Source: Pedobacter sp. Hv1
GTDB taxonomy: Bacteria > Bacteroidota > Bacteroidia > Sphingobacteriales > Sphingobacteriaceae
Direction: 5' to 3'
NCBI RefSeq assembly: GCF_001412215.1
Contig: NZ_LLWP01000009.1
Coordinates: 372,001-436,000 of the forward strand
Length of the DNA stretch: 64,000 nucleotides
Below are positions 1-8,835 of this stretch, piece by piece (the stretch's first letter is position 1; each line of letters begins with the position of its first letter). The notes under the pieces are model-generated. The model had not been told where the DNA came from and did not search any database. It saw only the letters and a list, made by a program, of their open reading frames with translations. Both the position numbers and the translations under genes were made by a program.

Positions 1-302
1 TTTTCATTGGAAAAATTACAAGCACTTTGTGCATTACTTGGAAGACAGCAATCATATCGTGTACCTGTAATTGAGCCACCTAATGAGCCTGTAACCCCTG
101 TGGGAGTTCCACCAATAGTAGCTGAAAGAGTGCCAGAGCTTTCTCTCCAAACTTGCCCCATTGAAAAGCCAGAATAAAATCCTGTTCCAGAAGAACTCTG
201 AGCATTACTATCCCAAGATACGGCTGCGGCCAATCCAATACCCATGGCTAATACAGAAGTAGCCATAGTGATTTTTTTTAATGTTTTTTGTTTTCCAATC
301 AT
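1..302 (-). CDS. Small exported protein of unknown family (3' end outside window)
   Basis: About 100 codons are visible from an ATG at 302 and the frame runs open off the left edge. The N-terminus (MIGKQKTLKKITMATSVLAM) followed by a hydrophobic stretch and a cleavage-like SNAQ-SSS is a good signal peptide, so the mature product should be outside the cytoplasm. The mature part is rich in Gly, Ser and Thr and carries a Cys pair (YDCCLPS) and a further Cys. Bacteroidota encode many small exported proteins of this shape (NVEALA-like), but I cannot confirm membership. It is divergent from the RND permease at 604, with about 300 bases between them. Confidence 0.6.
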   Translation of the reverse strand, partial: MIGKQKTLKKITMATSVLAMGIGLAAAVSWDSNAQSSSGTGFYSGFSMGQVWRESSGTLSATIGGTPTGVTGSLGGSITGTRYDCCLPSNAQSACNFSNE

Positions 303-603
303 GTTTTTTGACTTTAAAGGTTTTAAATAAATCTTTCATTTTCAATAAAACAGATAGGGAGATGTATAACAAAAATAAATATTATTTTGACTTTTGCAAA
401 TTTTTCAGGATAAATGCATCGTGGCAATTAAAATTTTAAAAGCCAAATTTTGTTCAATCATATTTTAAGTGCAAGTACTTTGGGTCTTTCTGTATACTGC
501 TGATGATTATATAGATAGATGTCTATTGTTAATAAAAAGGATTGAATTTTTGCTGGTTGGTGTAAAATATTATATTTGATGAAGATGAGAAATTCTAGTC
601 AAT
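303..603. other. Intergenic region between divergent genes
   Basis: This 301-base AT-rich spacer separates the small exported protein (leftward) from the RND permease (rightward). It holds a good Bacteroidota promoter for the rightward gene at 549-578. I see no open frame with a signal or domain and no hairpin worth calling. Confidence 0.6.
549..578 (+). promoter_or_regulatory. Predicted Bacteroidota-type promoter of the RND permease gene
   Basis: A TTTG at 549-552 is followed after 18 bases by TATATTTG at 571-578, an exact match to the TAnnTTTG -7 element of the Bacteroidota primary sigma factor. The ATG at 604 lies 25 bases downstream. Sequence match only; no transcription data. Confidence 0.5.
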
Positions 604-3600
604 ATGTTTTCTATTAGTAAGTTACTTTCTCCCTTTCGCATAGTATTATTGTTTATTGCTTTTGCTATATTGGGAATATTGCTTATCCCTAAGTTGCAGG
701 TTGATCTTTTACCAAAAGAGCCTACCCAAACTCTTTATGTTTCCTTTTCCCTCCCTAATTCAAGCCCAGAAACAGTTGAGCAACAAGGCACCTCTATTTT
801 AGAGGGTGCTTTTTCACAATTGGCCCAACTAAAAGACATCAAATCAGTTTCTAGTTTTGGCCAAGGTTCAGTACAGCTTTTTTTTGATAAAAGTGCAGAT
901 ATGCAAATGAAGCAATTCGAGGTAACCTCAATCTTAAGACAGGTACAACCCAAATTGCCAGAAAATGCATCTTATCCACTTATATTCTCGGATATGGATT
1001 CAGAGCAAAAAGAGTCTCCATTACTTATTTATACCATTAATGCTCATCAACAGCCATTCCAAATCAAGCAAAAATGTGAAGGTATCTTTAGAAAAGCACT
1101 TGCAACTTACCCTGGTATAAAAACAATTGTTGTCTCAGGTGCTGTTGGCTTGCAGTTAACATTGCGCTTCAGTAGGGAGAAGTGCGAATCTTGGCATATT
1201 AACCCAAACTCGATAACAAGCGCTTTGTCGGTTATTTATAAAGATGTTTACCCAGGACTTATCAGAACCCAAGATGCCAATGAATACTTTATTCGTCTTG
1301 TTGCTCCAACAGCTGACATATCTAGTATAAAAAAGATAAGGATAGAAGGTGGTGATAAACAAACTTACTATATTGGGGATATAGCCGATGTTTATATAGA
1401 AGAGCGGGAACCCCTAAATTACTTTAGGGTTAATGGTAAGAATTCTGTCAATTTGAGTATTTATGTGCAGAAGGGTGAGAATAGAGTAGTTCTAGGTAAT
1501 GCCTTAAAGGCGTTAGTCGAAAATACAGAGAGGCAATTACCTAAGGACTATCAACTTAGGTTGAATTATGATGATACGGAATTCTTATCTAAAGAGATCG
1601 CTAAAAATTACCAACGCACTGGTCTATCCATTGTGATCTTATTTGTATTTATCCTATTTGCATACAGGAGTTGGAAATATCTGTTGAATTTATTTTTAGG
1701 GCTTGTAGTTAGTTTCTGCATTATCGTAGTTTTTGTCTGGCTGTTTAAGGTTAATGTTCACCTTTATACTATTGCCGGATTATCCATTGCATTTGGTCTC
1801 ATGATTGATAATGCTATAGTGACATTAGATTATTTTTATAGGTTTCGTAACCCTAAAGTATTTACGGCCCTATTAGGTGCTACACTTACTACAGTTGTTG
1901 CTCTAGGCCTAGTGTTTTTATTGCCAGCCGAAGACCGGAAGAACCTAAGCGATTTCTGTATGGTTATTATCCTTGCTATTTTTAGTTCGCTCCTCTCGGC
2001 ATTATGGTTCAACCCTGCAATTTATTTTCTGCTAAATGGGAAAGTCTCAACGAACATAAATAATTATGGTGTAAAAAAAATAAAAGATAAATTAAGAAGT
2101 CAAGCACGCTATTTTAAGTTCACTGCATTGCTTGCAAAATATCGAAAATCTTTCATTTTTATAGTAGTGATAGGCTTTGGCTTGCCATTGTTTATGTTGC
2201 CTACAAAATTAGATGACAAAAAATGGTATAGTAATTTTTATAATTCATCAATAGGTTCGCAAATATTTCAAGAAAATATAAAGCCATATCTTGAAAAGAT
2301 AACAGGTGGTACCCTTCGCATATTTTTAAATAATATATATGATAAGTCTAGCTATAGAGATCCTGAAAAGACAAAACTGTATGTAAATGCACAACTTCCT
2401 TATGGCAATTCGATGGAACAGATGAATGATATTATTATAGATCTTGAACAGTTTTTAAGAACTATAAAGGGAATAGATAAGTTTATTACCAAAATCTATT
2501 CTGGGCAACAGGGTGATATAGAAATTACCTTTAAGGAGGATCTTGAATATTCTGAGCTTCCTCTTCGACTTAAATCATCGCTCATTGCACGTTCATTATC
2601 TTGGGGAGGGGTAACATGGGATATCTTTGGTGTAGGAAGAGGTTTCAGTAATGAAGCCCAAGAGGAAATACCCAGTTTTAAAGTTAAGATGAAAGGATAC
2701 AATTACGATGAATTGGAACAACAGGCAAATGATTTTGCCAAGAGATTAGCTAATCATAAACGGATACAAAAAATTGATATAAATGAACAAGTCGGATATG
2801 AGGAAAAACAAAGCGAAGAATACATATTGAATCTGGATGCTAAACAAATGGCGTTGTATAATACCAGTCAATTTGAAATCTTAAATCAATTAGATAATCT
2901 ATCGAAACCTACAGGCTACGTAACTCAAATAACGATGGACAACCAATTTTACCCTGTAGTGCTTAAAGAGAAACTGGCAGATACATATTCCTATTATGAC
3001 ATGTTACACCATGGTGTAACATTAGATAGCTCAAGAACTATTCAGGTAGAAAAGGTAGGTAGTCTAAAATTACATCCAGCAGCCAATTCTATATATAAAG
3101 AAGATCGACAATATGTACGTGTTGTAAGTTTTAATTATATTGGTTCTTCACAGTTTGGCAAAACATATTTAGATCAGACTTTAGATGAAATGAAACAACG
3201 AATGCCAATAGGCTATACCGCAGAAGATCTTGCTGGAAATTGGAATTCTAATCAAACACAGAGGGAGTATGAGTTAATTTTTATACTAATTGTTTCTGTT
3301 TTTTTTATTTGCAGTATCTTATTTGGGAATTTGAAAGAATCTTTATTTGTTGTTAGTATTATACCTATTTCTTTCATAGGTCTTTTCTTAATTTTTGTAT
3401 GGGGCGATTTTTATTTTGATCAAGGTGGTTATGCTGCTTTTGTCATGGTGGGCGGTTTAGTGGCTAATGCTGCAATTTATATTGTAAATGATTTTAATAA
3501 TGCAAAAAAAAGACGGCCTTCAATTTTACATAATCAACTTCTTATAAAAGTTGTTGCCAATCGTTCAAAAACTATCATGCTAGTTATTATTTCAAGTAGT

Positions 3601-3741
3601 TGTGGGTTAATTCCTTTTTTATTGGAAGGACAAAACGAAATATTTTGGTTCTCGTTAGCTATTGGCACTATTGGTGGATTGATATTCTCAACATTTGCTA
3701 TATTTATTGCATTGCCTGTTTTTTTGTGGAAGAAAAGATAA
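604..3741 (+). CDS. RND-family efflux permease (HAE1/AcrB-like inner-membrane pump)
   Basis: At 1045 residues it has the normal RND length and architecture: one N-terminal membrane helix (about residues 10-30), a large periplasmic loop, a helix block at about 340-480, a second periplasmic loop, and a C-terminal helix block at about 895-1045. The TM4 proton-relay region is GLMIDNAIVTLDYF with a single Asp (Asp402), where AcrB has two adjacent Asp. TM10 reads GGLVANAAIYIVNDF and lacks the relay Lys of AcrB. It therefore belongs to a divergent branch of the family. No membrane-fusion protein or TolC-like channel gene lies beside it, so the substrate and partners are unknown. The start is supported by the promoter 25 bases upstream. 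Confidence 0.9.
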   Translation: MFSISKLLSPFRIVLLFIAFAILGILLIPKLQVDLLPKEPTQTLYVSFSLPNSSPETVEQQGTSILEGAFSQLAQLKDIKSVSSFGQGSVQLFFDKSADMQMKQFEVTSILRQVQPKLPENASYPLIFSDMDSEQKESPLLIYTINAHQQPFQIKQKCEGIFRKALATYPGIKTIVVSGAVGLQLTLRFSREKCESWHINPNSITSALSVIYKDVYPGLIRTQDANEYFIRLVAPTADISSIKKIRIEGGDKQTYYIGDIADVYIEEREPLNYFRVNGKNSVNLSIYVQKGENRVVLGNALKALVENTERQLPKDYQLRLNYDDTEFLSKEIAKNYQRTGLSIVILFVFILFAYRSWKYLLNLFLGLVVSFCIIVVFVWLFKVNVHLYTIAGLSIAFGLMIDNAIVTLDYFYRFRNPKVFTALLGATLTTVVALGLVFLLPAEDRKNLSDFCMVIILAIFSSLLSALWFNPAIYFLLNGKVSTNINNYGVKKIKDKLRSQARYFKFTALLAKYRKSFIFIVVIGFGLPLFMLPTKLDDKKWYSNFYNSSIGSQIFQENIKPYLEKITGGTLRIFLNNIYDKSSYRDPEKTKLYVNAQLPYGNSMEQMNDIIIDLEQFLRTIKGIDKFITKIYSGQQGDIEITFKEDLEYSELPLRLKSSLIARSLSWGGVTWDIFGVGRGFSNEAQEEIPSFKVKMKGYNYDELEQQANDFAKRLANHKRIQKIDINEQVGYEEKQSEEYILNLDAKQMALYNTSQFEILNQLDNLSKPTGYVTQITMDNQFYPVVLKEKLADTYSYYDMLHHGVTLDSSRTIQVEKVGSLKLHPAANSIYKEDRQYVRVVSFNYIGSSQFGKTYLDQTLDEMKQRMPIGYTAEDLAGNWNSNQTQREYELIFILIVSVFFICSILFGNLKESLFVVSIIPISFIGLFLIFVWGDFYFDQGGYAAFVMVGGLVANAAIYIVNDFNNAKKRRPSILHNQLLIKVVANRSKTIMLVIISSSCGLIPFLLEGQNEIFWFSLAIGTIGGLIFSTFAIFIALPVFLWKKR

Positions 3742-4323
3742 TGCCCAAAAAAGCTATCCTACTTTGTATCTATAGGTAGGCATTGTTTTTAACATATTTT
3801 CTGAAAATTCCCTTTCTGTAGGAGTTATCTTGTCCATAAATTTAAGAATTTACCTATCATGGTTGTTTGAAGACATTACTCCATTTGGTTATATTCTAAT
3901 CTACTTAGCCGTTAATTGAAGGAATTAGGCCTTTTGAATTAATGTAGTTTAGCTATTATCGAAATATTGCAGCCTTATAATGCCTACTTACTATGCTTGT
4001 GATGTTAAGGTAAGGGTTCCTTAATGTGTAAGATTTAGAGTAGGATTTTCAATAACCTTTTATCTTCTTTTGTATGAATTATTCTTTCAGGTTTGCTCTC
4101 CAATTGTGATCTTGTTTTTTTTAAACCCTTTCTTTTACAATATTTTAAGCGCCTACTGCCTTAGAAGAATTGTCGATTAGATAGATGAATTTTAGAAAAT
4201 TGAAACCTCTTTTTTTTAGAATGTTTCTAAATAGCTTCTTTATTGCGTTTTTATACAAAGCATTCCTATTTTAAATCATATTTTAAATACTTTTGTGCTA
4301 ACTGAATAAAAAATAAAAAGCTA
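3742..4323. other. Gene-free intergenic region
   Basis: Across 582 bases between the RND permease and sdhC, both strands carry frequent stops and I find no signal peptide, domain or RNA gene. A weak 5-bp hairpin (CCTAC/GTAGG, about 3759-3780) follows the permease but lacks a clear T tract. The only readable element is a -7 box for the sdh operon at 4288-4295. Confidence 0.55.
4288..4295 (+). promoter_or_regulatory. Predicted -7 element for the sdhCAB operon
   Basis: TACTTTTG matches TAnnTTTG exactly and lies 28 bases before the sdhC ATG. The upstream TTTG-type -33 box is not clear, only T-rich sequence. Confidence 0.4.
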
Positions 4324-4998
4324 ATGGGTAGTATCGCAAATGCTTTTTCCTCATCAATAGGAAAAAAATTAATAATGGGCATCACAGGCCTTTTTCTGAT
4401 CTCTTTTTTAGTAGTACACTGTTTTTTAAACGCTTTCGTGTTTTTCGATAATACAGGTGTACTCTTTAATGAAGGAGCACATTTTATGGCCACCAACTGG
4501 ATTATTCGTGCCATGGAAGTTGTTTTAATGGCTGGATTATTATTGCACATTGTTCAAGGTGCACGCTTAACTTTTCAAAACCAAGCAGCAAGACCTGTTA
4601 AATATGCCTATAACGATGGCAATGCAAACAGTAAATGGTACTCTCGCTCTATGGGCTTATTGGGTACCTTGTTATTGATCTTCTTAATCGTTCACTTGTC
4701 GCAATTCTGGACTGTTTCTCGTTTTACCGGGATTCCTACAGTTGATGCACACGGACATGAAGATTTATATGCTGTAATGAAAGAAACCTTTTCGAACATT
4801 GGATGGGTAATTTTATATGTACTGTCTATGATTTCTTTAGGTTATCACTTATTACATGGTTTTGCATCGACCTTCCAAACCTTAGGTTGGAACCACAAAA
4901 AATATACACCAATAATTAAAGCTTTAGGAGTTTGGTTTTCCATTCTTATCCCTTTAATTTTTGCAGCAATGCCAGTTTGGATCTATTTAGGTCTTTAA
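4324..4998 (+). CDS. sdhC: Succinate dehydrogenase / fumarate reductase cytochrome b subunit
   Basis: This 224-residue membrane anchor has five hydrophobic helices, as in the single-anchor, di-haem (type B) succinate:quinone oxidoreductases of Bacteroidota, Bacillus and Wolinella. Likely haem-ligand His residues sit in helices at VVHCF, LLHIVQG, IVHLSQF and YHLLHGF. The subunit anchors the SdhA/SdhB dimer and passes electrons from succinate to menaquinone, or the reverse in fumarate reduction. The flavoprotein follows after 30 bases and the iron-sulfur subunit after that. There is no fourth (SdhD) subunit, as expected for type B. Confidence 0.93.
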   Translation: MGSIANAFSSSIGKKLIMGITGLFLISFLVVHCFLNAFVFFDNTGVLFNEGAHFMATNWIIRAMEVVLMAGLLLHIVQGARLTFQNQAARPVKYAYNDGNANSKWYSRSMGLLGTLLLIFLIVHLSQFWTVSRFTGIPTVDAHGHEDLYAVMKETFSNIGWVILYVLSMISLGYHLLHGFASTFQTLGWNHKKYTPIIKALGVWFSILIPLIFAAMPVWIYLGL

Positions 4999-5028
4999 AA
5001 TAATTTTGAACGAATAAAGCTAAATATA

Positions 5029-7008
5029 ATGTCAGCATTAAATTCAAACATACCAGAAGGAGAATTGACCAATAAATGGACGAAATTTAAGTCGTCTGTG
5101 CCTTTGGTTAACCCTTCAAATAAAAGAAGTTTAGAAGTAATTGTAGTAGGTTCTGGTTTAGCCGGAGCTTCTGCTGCTGCAACCTTGGCCGAAATGGGCT
5201 ATAAGGTAAAGTGCTTCTGTTTTCAGGATTCGCCTCGTAGAGCACACTCTATTGCTGCTCAAGGAGGTATCAATGCCGCAAAGAATTATCAAAATGATGG
5301 CGATAGTACTTATCGTTTATTTTACGACACCATTAAAGGTGGAGATTACCGTGCCCGTGAAGCAAACGTACACCGTTTAGCCGAAGTAAGCGCAAATATT
5401 ATAGATCAATGTGTGGCTCAAGGTGTGCCATTGGCCAGAGAATACGGTGGTTTATTAGATAACCGTTCTTTTGGTGGTACACAAGTGCAAAGAACTTTTT
5501 ACGCTGCTGGTCAAACTGGTCAACAATTGTTATTAGGGGCTTACAGTGCATTAGAGCGCCAGATAGGGATGGGTAAGGTAGAAATGTTTACCCGTCATGA
5601 AATGCTAGAGGTGGTTAAAATTGACGGCAAGGCCCGTGGTATTATTGCTCGTAATTTAATTACTGGCGAGTTAGAACGTCACTTTGGTCATGCTGTGGTT
5701 TTAGGAACAGGAGGTTACGGAAACGTATTTTTCCTTTCTACCAATGCAATGGGTAGTAACGTTACTGCAGCTTGGAAAGCAAACAAACAAGGTGCTTTTT
5801 TTGCCAACCCATGTTATACGCAGATTCACCCAACGTGTATCCCAGTTTCTGGAGATCATCAATCTAAATTAACCCTAATGTCTGAGTCGTTACGTAACGA
5901 TGGAAGAATTTGGGTGCCTAAAAAGAAAGACGATACCCGTAAAGCTTCAGATATTCCTGAAGATGAAAGAGATTATTACCTAGAGCGTCGTTATCCTGCT
6001 TTTGGTAACTTGGTACCTCGTGATGTGGCTTCGAGAGCGGCTAAAGAACGTTGTGATGCCGGTTACGGTGTAGGCTCTTCTAAGTTGGCAGTTTATCTAG
6101 ATTTCAAAGCAAATACAGAACGTTACGGTAAAATAGAAGCTTCTAAAGCTGGTAACCATAATCCTGATCAAGAAACTTGTTTCCGTTTAGGTACAGAAGT
6201 GATCAAAGAGAAATATGGTAACCTATTCGATATGTATGCGCAAATTACAGGAGAAAATCCTTACGAAATGCCAATGCGTATTTACCCAGCAGTTCACTAC
6301 ACTATGGGTGGTTTATGGGTAGATTATAACTTGATGACCACTGTTCCAGGTTTATACTGTACTGGTGAGGCCAACTTCTCAGACCATGGTGCCAACCGTT
6401 TAGGGGCATCAGCATTAATGCAAGGTTTGGCAGATGGTTATTTCGTTCTTCCATATACTATAGGCGCTTATTTGTCGAAAGAGATTTCTGTAAAAGCAAT
6501 TCCAACAGACCACCCTGCATTTGTAGAGGCTGAAGCTAAAGCGAAAGGGATTTTAGATACATTAATAGGCATCAAAGGCACTAAATCTGTAGATTATTTC
6601 CACAAAAAATTAGGTTTAATTATGTGGGAAAAATGTGGAATGGCTCGTAATGCTGAAGGATTGAAATCGGCAATTGCTGAAATCCAACAATTGAAAAAAG
6701 ATTTTTGGAGCGACGTTCGTGTACCAGGAGACTCTAATGAATATAATCCAGAACTAGAAAAAGCAGGTCGTGTAGCCGACTTCATTGAATTAGGCGAATT
6801 GATGTGTTTGGATGCTTTAAACCGTAATGAAAGTTGTGGTGGACACTTTAGAGAAGAGTATCAAACAGAAGAAGGAGAAGCCTTACGTGACGATGAAAAC
6901 TATGCTTACGTAGCTGCTTGGGAAAATAAAGGCGATGGAACTTTTGAGCTGCATAAAGAAGAGCTGAAGTTTGAAAATATTAAGATAGCACAAAGAAGTT
7001 ATAAATAG
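5029..7008 (+). CDS. sdhA: Succinate dehydrogenase / fumarate reductase flavoprotein subunit
   Basis: This 659-residue catalytic subunit oxidises succinate to fumarate (or the reverse) using covalently bound FAD. A Rossmann FAD motif is at about 38-50 (VVGSGLAGASAAATLAE). The conserved RAHSIAAQGG carries His73, the expected covalent FAD attachment site. Active-site sequence HYTMGGLWVDYN and the FAD-binding GANRLGASALMQG follow. Length and order match the Bacteroidota family. It lies 30 bases after sdhC and 87 before sdhB; that second gap contains a small repeat cluster. Confidence 0.96.
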   Translation: MSALNSNIPEGELTNKWTKFKSSVPLVNPSNKRSLEVIVVGSGLAGASAAATLAEMGYKVKCFCFQDSPRRAHSIAAQGGINAAKNYQNDGDSTYRLFYDTIKGGDYRAREANVHRLAEVSANIIDQCVAQGVPLAREYGGLLDNRSFGGTQVQRTFYAAGQTGQQLLLGAYSALERQIGMGKVEMFTRHEMLEVVKIDGKARGIIARNLITGELERHFGHAVVLGTGGYGNVFFLSTNAMGSNVTAAWKANKQGAFFANPCYTQIHPTCIPVSGDHQSKLTLMSESLRNDGRIWVPKKKDDTRKASDIPEDERDYYLERRYPAFGNLVPRDVASRAAKERCDAGYGVGSSKLAVYLDFKANTERYGKIEASKAGNHNPDQETCFRLGTEVIKEKYGNLFDMYAQITGENPYEMPMRIYPAVHYTMGGLWVDYNLMTTVPGLYCTGEANFSDHGANRLGASALMQGLADGYFVLPYTIGAYLSKEISVKAIPTDHPAFVEAEAKAKGILDTLIGIKGTKSVDYFHKKLGLIMWEKCGMARNAEGLKSAIAEIQQLKKDFWSDVRVPGDSNEYNPELEKAGRVADFIELGELMCLDALNRNESCGGHFREEYQTEEGEALRDDENYAYVAAWENKGDGTFELHKEELKFENIKIAQRSYK

Positions 7009-7081
7009 TAGCAAGATGTGAGTATCAAGTATCAAGACTTGAAAATTTATCTTGCTACTCGATACTTGCTACTCGATACTT
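7009..7081. repeat. Intergenic repeat cluster between sdhA and sdhB
   Basis: The gap holds a perfect tandem pair of CTTGCTACTCGATA (7051-7064 and 7065-7078), a tandem pair of AGTATCA (7021-7034), and an inverted match of TAGCAAGA (7009-7016) to TCTTGCTA (7050-7057). Together they could fold in the mRNA between two operon genes. It resembles short dispersed intergenic repeats; copy number elsewhere in the genome cannot be seen here. Confidence 0.7.
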
Positions 7082-7095
7082 AAAATCTCAATACC

Positions 7096-7866
7096 ATGAG
7101 TAAAGGAAATATGAACTTAACGCTAAAAGTTTGGCGTCAGAAGAACAACAACACTAAAGGAGCACTGGTAGATTACAAGCTATCAGATATCTCTCCAGAT
7201 ATGTCTTTTTTAGAGATGTTCGATGTTTTAAACGAAGACTTGATTACAAAAGGTGATGAGCCTATTGTATTTGACCACGACTGTCGCGAAGGTATTTGCG
7301 GAATGTGCTCAATGTTCATCAACGGACGTCCGCACGGGCCAAAAGATGCAGTAACTACTTGTCAGTTGCACATGCGTTCGTTTAAAGATGGAGATACCAT
7401 TGTGGTTGAACCGTGGAGAGCAAAAGCATTTCCAGTAATTAAAGATTTAACAGTAGACAGGTCTGCATTCGACCGTGTAATTGCGGCAGGTGGTTTTATT
7501 TCGGTTAATACTGGTAATGCACAAGATGCCAATAACCTACCTATTCCGAAAGCACAAGCAGATGCAGCGTTTGAAGCGGCAGCTTGTATTGGTTGTGGGG
7601 CATGTGTAGCAACGTGTAAAAATGCATCAGCAATGTTGTTCGTTTCTGCAAAGATTTCTCAATTGGCTTTGTTGCCACAAGGACAGCCTGAGCGCTACAA
7701 ACGTGTACAGAACATGGTAGCTCAAATGGATGCTGAAGGTTTTGGTAACTGTACCAATACTGGCGCTTGCGAAGCAGAATGCCCTAAAGGAATCTCATTG
7801 GAGAATATTGCTCGTATGAACAGAGATTACTACTCAGCTAAATTTATCAGCGAAGAAGAAGGATAA
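7096..7866 (+). CDS. sdhB: Succinate dehydrogenase / fumarate reductase iron-sulfur subunit
   Basis: This 256-residue protein carries electrons between the flavin and the haem/quinone subunit. The N-terminal ferredoxin domain has the [2Fe-2S] ligands in CREGICGMCSMFINGRPHGP plus a later Cys. The C-terminal domain has CIGCGACVATCKNASAM and a second cluster motif CTNTGACEAECPKGI for the [4Fe-4S] and [3Fe-4S] centres. The gene ends the operon and is followed by a strong terminator at 7885-7925. Confidence 0.96.
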   Translation: MSKGNMNLTLKVWRQKNNNTKGALVDYKLSDISPDMSFLEMFDVLNEDLITKGDEPIVFDHDCREGICGMCSMFINGRPHGPKDAVTTCQLHMRSFKDGDTIVVEPWRAKAFPVIKDLTVDRSAFDRVIAAGGFISVNTGNAQDANNLPIPKAQADAAFEAAACIGCGACVATCKNASAMLFVSAKISQLALLPQGQPERYKRVQNMVAQMDAEGFGNCTNTGACEAECPKGISLENIARMNRDYYSAKFISEEEG

Positions 7867-7884
7867 AGCCTACTTGCATACCTT

Positions 7885-7925
7885 AAAAGAATAGGCCTTG
7901 ACCAAAAGTCAAGGCCTATTCTTTT
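7885..7925 (+). terminator. Intrinsic terminator of the sdhCAB operon
   Basis: A perfect 18-bp inverted repeat (AAAAGAATAGGCCTTGAC and its complement) with a 5-base loop begins 18 bases after the sdhB stop and ends in TTTT. It is one of the strongest hairpins in the window. Confidence 0.85.
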
Positions 7926-7971
7926 TAACATGTATTTTTAAAAAATAGGAAATACACAAGTATTAACTCTG

Positions 7972-8003
7972 TTTTAATTATAAGATAAATCTTTATATAT
8001 TCG
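7972..8003 (+). promoter_or_regulatory. Possible promoter of the ECF sigma gene
   Basis: TTTT at 7972-7975 is followed after 20 bases by TATATTCG (7996-8003), one mismatch from TAnnTTTG, 10 bases before the ATG at 8014. Weak evidence. Confidence 0.25.
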
Positions 8004-8013
8004 CTTTAAGCAA

Positions 8014-8628
8014 ATGCAATTAATAACCAACTTTAGTAACCTTAGCGAAAAAGAATTGATTCTATTGTTACAAGAAAACGATAGACAGGCTGTTGCTGCT
8101 TTGTACTATAGGCATGTTGATGATTTGAAACGCTTTATTTTAAAAGTAGCCAAATCGCCTCAGCTTACCGAAGATGTAGTGCATGATGCTTTTATAAAAA
8201 TTTGGGAGAACAGAGCACAAATTAATCCTGAACTAGCCTTTAAACCTTATTTATATACCATTGCCCGTAGACAATTGTTCAACTTATTGAAAAGAACAAA
8301 ACATGAAATCGCAATTGTAGATGAAATCAAACGCTATACGGTTATAGAAGAGAATACCACTGAACTAACGATTAATTATAACGAAAGTGACTCTCTCTTT
8401 AACATTGCTATCAATAAGCTTCCAAAGCAGTGTCGAGAAATCTTCATCAAATGCAAAGTACGAGGAAGAAGCTATAAACAAGTAGCGTTGGAGTTAGGCT
8501 TAGCAGAAAGCACGGTGAATAACCAAATGGTAAAGGCATTAAAATCCATCAGGCAATTTCTGAACCACCAAGATCCCAAATGTTTGTTCTTTATCCTCAT
8601 CTGTTACGAATTTCCCCATTCCCTATAA
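8014..8628 (+). CDS. ECF-type RNA polymerase sigma-70 factor
   Basis: This 204-residue protein has the two-domain ECF plan. Region 2 runs from about residue 28 to 95 (YYRHVDDLKRFIL ... EDVVHDAFIKIWENR), and region 4 is the helix-turn-helix at about 145-190 (LPKQCREIFIKC ... YKQVALELGLAESTVNNQM). There is no region 1.1 or 3. In Bacteroidota such factors sit in front of a FecR anti-sigma gene and a TonB receptor with an STN domain, the arrangement seen here, so it probably directs transcription of the SusC/SusD genes at 10201-16853. The last 15 residues are hydrophobic and lie outside the usual domain. The gap to fecR is 207 bases, longer than typical. Confidence 0.92.
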   Translation: MQLITNFSNLSEKELILLLQENDRQAVAALYYRHVDDLKRFILKVAKSPQLTEDVVHDAFIKIWENRAQINPELAFKPYLYTIARRQLFNLLKRTKHEIAIVDEIKRYTVIEENTTELTINYNESDSLFNIAINKLPKQCREIFIKCKVRGRSYKQVALELGLAESTVNNQMVKALKSIRQFLNHQDPKCLFFILICYEFPHSL

Positions 8629-8835
8629 CCAACTGAGGCAAGATACATTGTCTCTATCCTTTCCTCTATTTTTTTATTGTAGGCCAATAGGCGCACCTTA
8701 TGTCGATCTAAAATAGTGCTATAAAGTAGCCTGTACTACACGTTTGTTCATCTTTATTAAATATTCTATCTTTTTTTTTCTTGCACGTAGATGTTTCATC
8801 TCTCCCAATTGTATTACTAATAACCAAAAGAAAAT

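Noticed and set aside
1..177. Plus-strand open frame reading through the left edge, with protein-like sequence
   Set aside because: It has no visible start or domain, and the minus-strand frame in the same place has a convincing signal peptide from the ATG at 302.
3759..3780. CCTAC/GTAGG hairpin after the RND permease
   Set aside because: Five base pairs and no T tract; too weak to call a terminator.
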